Part shown: piece after piece, positions 60,068-64,000 of the stretch | How the letters are laid out: each line of letters opens with the position of its first letter | How positions within the stretch are numbered: position 1 is the stretch's first letter | NCBI GenBank assembly: GCA_020747065.1 | Contig: JAGMVK010000007.1 | Location: forward strand, 2,294,001-2,358,000 | Length of the DNA: 64,000 bases | DNA from: Cadophora sp. MPI-SDFR-AT-0126 | Taxonomy: Eukaryota; Ascomycota; Leotiomycetes; Helotiales; Ploettnerulaceae | Direction: 5' to 3' | Made by a program: the position numbers and the translations under genes | The notes under the pieces: model-generated | Databases searched by the model: none | The model's input: only the letters and a program-made list of their open reading frames with translations | Told to the model about the DNA's origin: nothing

Positions 60068-63000
60068 ATGAGAGTCAAAGCTATGATGGACATACCACCC
60101 GATAAACGTCCTCGTCTTTCTGGTCCGCCTCCGACACCATGGCAGAACTCACCCGAGGGCTCTCGACAACTCCCTTCCCCTAGTGCATTGCCGCCGCAGC
60201 ATTACCATCCAAACCCATTCTCTCGACCGGCAGAACCACATCCACTTGATCATCGTCGGCCCTCTGAGCATTCACAGTACGATCATCAAGACCTTCGCAG
60301 ACCAGGCTCTGGTCCTGCGCATGGATATCACAACGGTCCTCAGCCCCCTCCACCACCAGCTCCCCCAAGCCAACAGCCCCAAATACCACCATATGCAGGA
60401 CAAAGGGACCCGATGGTGAAAAGGGATCCATCAGACGAACCCCAACAGTATAGACCGCCGTCAACAGGTGTTGATCACAATGTGATGCCATCACCACACC
60501 ACGAAGGGCCAGGTCGACCATATCATCCGTCCTACGATCCAGCTAGAAACCAGCAATATCAACCGCCGCAACCACCGAACCCTTACCCCCCCGTACAAAG
60601 TCCAATGTCTGCTACGGAACCATACGGTAACAATCCCTACGGATCAGGAGGTGGTCTTCCTCCACCTCGAGATTTCCAAACTGTAACATATCCCACAGCA
60701 GCACCCAGGGGACAAGACATTAGGAAAAAGGCGCAAAGAGCTGCTCAGGCGTGCGATAGTTGTCGGACGCTGAAAGCAAAATGCGATGAGGGGCGACCAG
60801 CGTGTTCGACATGTAAGGAAAAGGGTACTGAATGTCGTTACCGGGATCCCCCACCAAAACAGTATGATTGATTCGGTTTTTTCCTCATCATTACGATACT
60901 AATCAGAGTAGGCAAGACAAGGCATCGGCAGACATCATGGACAGTTTGGCACGGCTGGAAAGTTTCATGAGTGGATTCAACAATAAAATTGAACATGTCA
61001 ATAAGAAAATCGAGAACCTCACGGGTGAGATGAGAGACATCAAGCATGCGCAGAACGGAACAGTGGCAAGCAATGCGAATTACGATATGGTAAAAGTGGA
61101 GCAAGCAGACGCTGTTCCTCCAAATCGTCTGGACTATCATCCTAGGCCCTCCATAGGATCCGAGCCCCAACCTTTACTTTCTAACGAGTCACCTTATGGA
61201 TCTACGCCGAGTCAGCCTAGGGCTCAAGATGTCTTTCCAGCGCAAGGCGGTGAAATATCAGAAGAGGAAGAGGAGTCTGGGAATCCAGGCCCATCGAAGC
61301 CACCTTCAATCCCGGTAAACCATACAACTGGTGCCGCGAGACTGCTTAATGTTCCGGCAATCAGAGCCTTGTGTCAAGGGGCAATGGACAGTTCGAAGAT
61401 TAAGAATGAGAAATATCCGATTTTGCAGGAAGAAAGGCGAGGATTATTGAGGCTTTTTGGAAGGGGAGAGGGTTATGAACCACCTCCGGGTTACGACAAG
61501 GATCCACTGGTAGATCACGGTGCAGACAGCACACCTGGGGACTCTCACTCGGATGTATCTTCGCCAGCTGGTGAAGAATGGGGCCAGCTTGGTGGTCTCA
61601 CCCCACCTGGACACCAGCCGGATTTCGTGAGGGGAGGAATTGATGCAAATGGCATGCCGGACTTGAGCAGAGAGACGGTCCTCGATCTGGTGAAGAGTTA
61701 CATGGAGCACATCAACATTATGCATCCTATTCTCATTAAGTCGCGCCTCGATCTTCTCGTAGAGCACTTCTTGAAATCCATTCCCGAGAGCCAAGCGAAG
61801 CCAAAGCAGGTGTCGACTCTTCAAGCAGGGCACACGACTTACAACGGACCTGGATTCGTAGGAAGCGGTTATAGGAATCCAGAAAGTCCTGGGAACAAGC
61901 GGAAAAGATCTCCTATCGCGGGTGAGTATGCGGATCCGCATCCGATGTTGGAACACAAGCCCGGACACCCATTTCGATCGATTGGATCTGCTATAGTTTT
62001 GTTGGTCATGGCACTGGGGAAAATATGTCAGCACAAGGGTAAAATTCCGGATGCGTGGCATTCAGAACGCGATTTGGACAATTCGTATGGTAGTTCTCCC
62101 ACTGTTCGAAATGGCCACCCACCATCACCCATACAGAGCTCTCCTGGTATGGGAGTGGCGTCTCCAATGGATGGTGAAAGAGGTCAACCACGGAGCCGCA
62201 GAACTTCGATCGACGGAGTATATCCTGCAAGAAGCTTTGCTAGGCCAAGAAACATCGACGTCATTCCAGGATTGGCATACCATGCTCTTGCTACAGATGT
62301 CATCGGTAATCAGCTTGCGGGAAACAGTCTTCAGCACGTACACGCAAACATACTCGCTGGATTGTATCATGGGCAACTTGCCAGAGTAATGGAAAGCCAC
62401 GGGTACATTGCAGCAGCGTGCCGCAGTCTGCAGGTCATCCTCAGACCGTAAGAACACTACCCCAAGAAGCCGTGTCTAAGTGCTAATTTCCCCAGGAAAC
62501 TCGATCGACTGAGAAAAATCAAGGAGCATGGCTTAGTTGTCCCAGAAAAAGATAATCCCCTGATCATTGCCTTTTGGACATGTTTGCAACTGGAAAGGTA
62601 CGAGACAGAGCTATGACTTCTATTAACGAGCTAACTTTGATTCTAGTGACATCGTTGCTGAACTTCCTTGTCCGCACTCTGGCATTTTGACATATGAAGA
62701 AGACATGCCTCACCCCCATTTGCAAACGGTGCAAGATAGCTATGGCATCCACAGCGACGTTGTATCGAGTTACATTGGGCAATTATTCTTACGCAAACAT
62801 CTCAACCAATTGCATAACATGTTCTACCGGCCTGATGGTGGTAAGTATCCTCCGTCAAGTTAAACGTGCAGTTTGTTAATTTGTTGTTTTGAAGAAGACA
62901 CAGCGCCATTCAACTCGGCTAGCAAGACCAAGGAGCACTTCCCAACCATCGATGCATCACTGGCGAACTTACGAGATATCAATGTCATGGCTGCACGTAT

Positions 63001-63678
63001 GACCTGGGACACAGCCGAAGGAGAACCAGCCACAGATATACTGAGGGCCCGATTGAGGGCCAAGTTCTACGGAGCAGAGGTTATCACTTACCGCCATTTC
63101 ATCCTGAAAATTCTCCAACGGGATTCATCAGGAGACGCTGGGGGTCAAATCGCTCCTGGGTATCTGCCGAAAGTCGAAGCACCAGAGATCAAAAACAATG
63201 TACAGCGGATAGAGGATCTTGATGCAAAGCTCTTGAACTATTTAGAGTGTGGGCTCAGAGCGCTTATCTTCAGTACCAGGGCGTTCTATGGTGTGGGTGA
63301 TCCAGGAAAGGACAGACTGATCGTCACGAATGTCTGGGGGACGGCACATGCGTATGTCGACTTCTCCCTCATGTCTACCATCACTAACTCTTTCCAAGGC
63401 AATGGGGAAACGTTGTGACCCTTCTAGCGGCATACATGAATCCAATTCTCAACCAGATTCTTCTCCGATTCATCACAGTGGACGGGCTGCGACAACTTAC
63501 TGAGACGACGCTAGCTTTTCTTGCTTTGATAGCATCTCCCACGTCCGCTCTGTATTCAGACTACAAGATTCTCAAATACATGGGCCAGAAGGTTGGTATC
63601 ACGCCACCTCAAGGACCGAACACGGGATCAAGCTTCTCGAGCTCGACTACTGGCGACGTCCCCATGGGCGGTCATTGA
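60068..63678 (+). CDS. Zn(II)2Cys6 fungal transcription factor
   Basis: Six exons (60068-60861, 60912-62447, 62496-62597, 62648-62841, 62895-63351, 63399-63678) give 1120 residues. The N-terminal 225 residues are Pro/Gln/His-rich and disordered. The zinc cluster runs 229-256: CDSCRTLKAKC then DEGRPACSTCKEKGTEC, spacing C-x2-C-x6-C-x6-C-x2-C-x6-C. A coiled-coil dimerisation segment follows (SLARLESFMSGFNNKIEHVN, then KKIENLTGEMRDI). After an acidic linker (SEEEEESG) comes a helical regulatory region with the look of a fungal transcription-factor middle domain (LVKSYMEHINIMHPILIKSR; LAYHALATDVIGNQLAGNSL). The start could be one of the ATGs at 60083 or 60086 instead. A very long pyrimidine-rich leader precedes it. 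The regulated pathway is unknown; no target cluster adjoins. Confidence 0.87.
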
Positions 63679-64000
63679 GTCGCCTCACGCCATCATAAAC
63701 GTCGGTGGATGGCCGACAGACTGATCTTGAGCGAGCACCATTTTCGTCGATATTTTGTGCAACAGCAAAACACGTATATATTGCATTGGGCAGGCGGCTG
63801 GAACAGGCGGCGGCGGCGGTTTTCCTCATCAGCATCTTTAGCGATGGCGCATCCATGATTACCTATTCGGTATCAATTTTTCTTTTCCTATTCGATGTTG
63901 TGTTTCTCTTACACTTTTCGTTGGCGGTATCTCATGATCGTCAAATCAAGCACATATATACATACATTGGGTGGAGCAACATCACGTTAAACAAACAAGC
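63679..64000. other. 3' flank of the transcription-factor gene
   Basis: About 320 bp; probable 3' UTR. T-rich stretches and a TATATATACATACAT run near 63952-63966; no gene. Confidence 0.4.

Overview
The window comes from a filamentous ascomycete (Pezizomycotina). Genes lie on both strands and carry short GT-AG introns, mostly 48-105 bp, often with CTAAC/CTGAC-like branch sites and exon junctions that restore well-known eukaryotic proteins. A fungal-type Zn2Cys6 regulator, an SPX membrane protein and several fungus-only families support this. My impression from the family make-up is Leotiomycetes (Helotiales-like), but that is inference. All gene models were built by hand from reading frames and splice signals, and exon sums were checked to keep frame.

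Layout. 1-3444 (-): NUP133, 3' end cut by the window edge. 4080-6344 (+): AFG1-type ATPase. 6641-8792 (+): two tandem decayed genes for cysteine-containing small secreted proteins. 9084-13217 (-): TRAPPC2L-like trafficking subunit, mitochondrial malonyl-CoA transacylase MCT1 and porphobilinogen synthase HEM2. 14840-17087 (+): unknown basic, probably nuclear protein. 17603-18024 (-): small basic fungal protein. 20475-21651 (+): short-chain dehydrogenase. 22272-23837 (-): SPX-domain membrane protein. 26863-29109 (+): MPP10. 31737-32879 (-): SAP-like plus membrane protein. 33391-35493 (-): cytochrome P450. 37075-37776 (+): ribosomal protein eL42. 38556-39817 (-): 2H-phosphoesterase-like protein. 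43737-51083 (+): a 2321-residue DNMT5-type protein joining a cytosine-5 DNA methyltransferase, a RING finger and a SNF2 ATPase. 52063-53573 (-): CSA/ERCC8 WD40 repair protein, divergent from an RRN10-like gene at 53720-54413 (+). 60068-63678 (+): Zn2Cys6 transcription factor.

Most genes are housekeeping: nuclear pore, rRNA processing and polymerase I transcription (MPP10, RRN10-like), translation (eL42), heme, mitochondrial fatty-acid synthesis, vesicle traffic. They do not form one pathway. The stand-out is the DNMT5-type methyltransferase/remodeller. It sits behind a 3.9-kb stretch without a gene that holds an 18-bp minisatellite, and beside a transcription-coupled-repair gene. Gene-poor stretches lie at 18.0-20.5, 23.8-26.9, 29.1-31.7, 39.8-43.7 and 54.4-60.1 kb. 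I see no tRNA, rRNA, intact transposon or CRISPR array.
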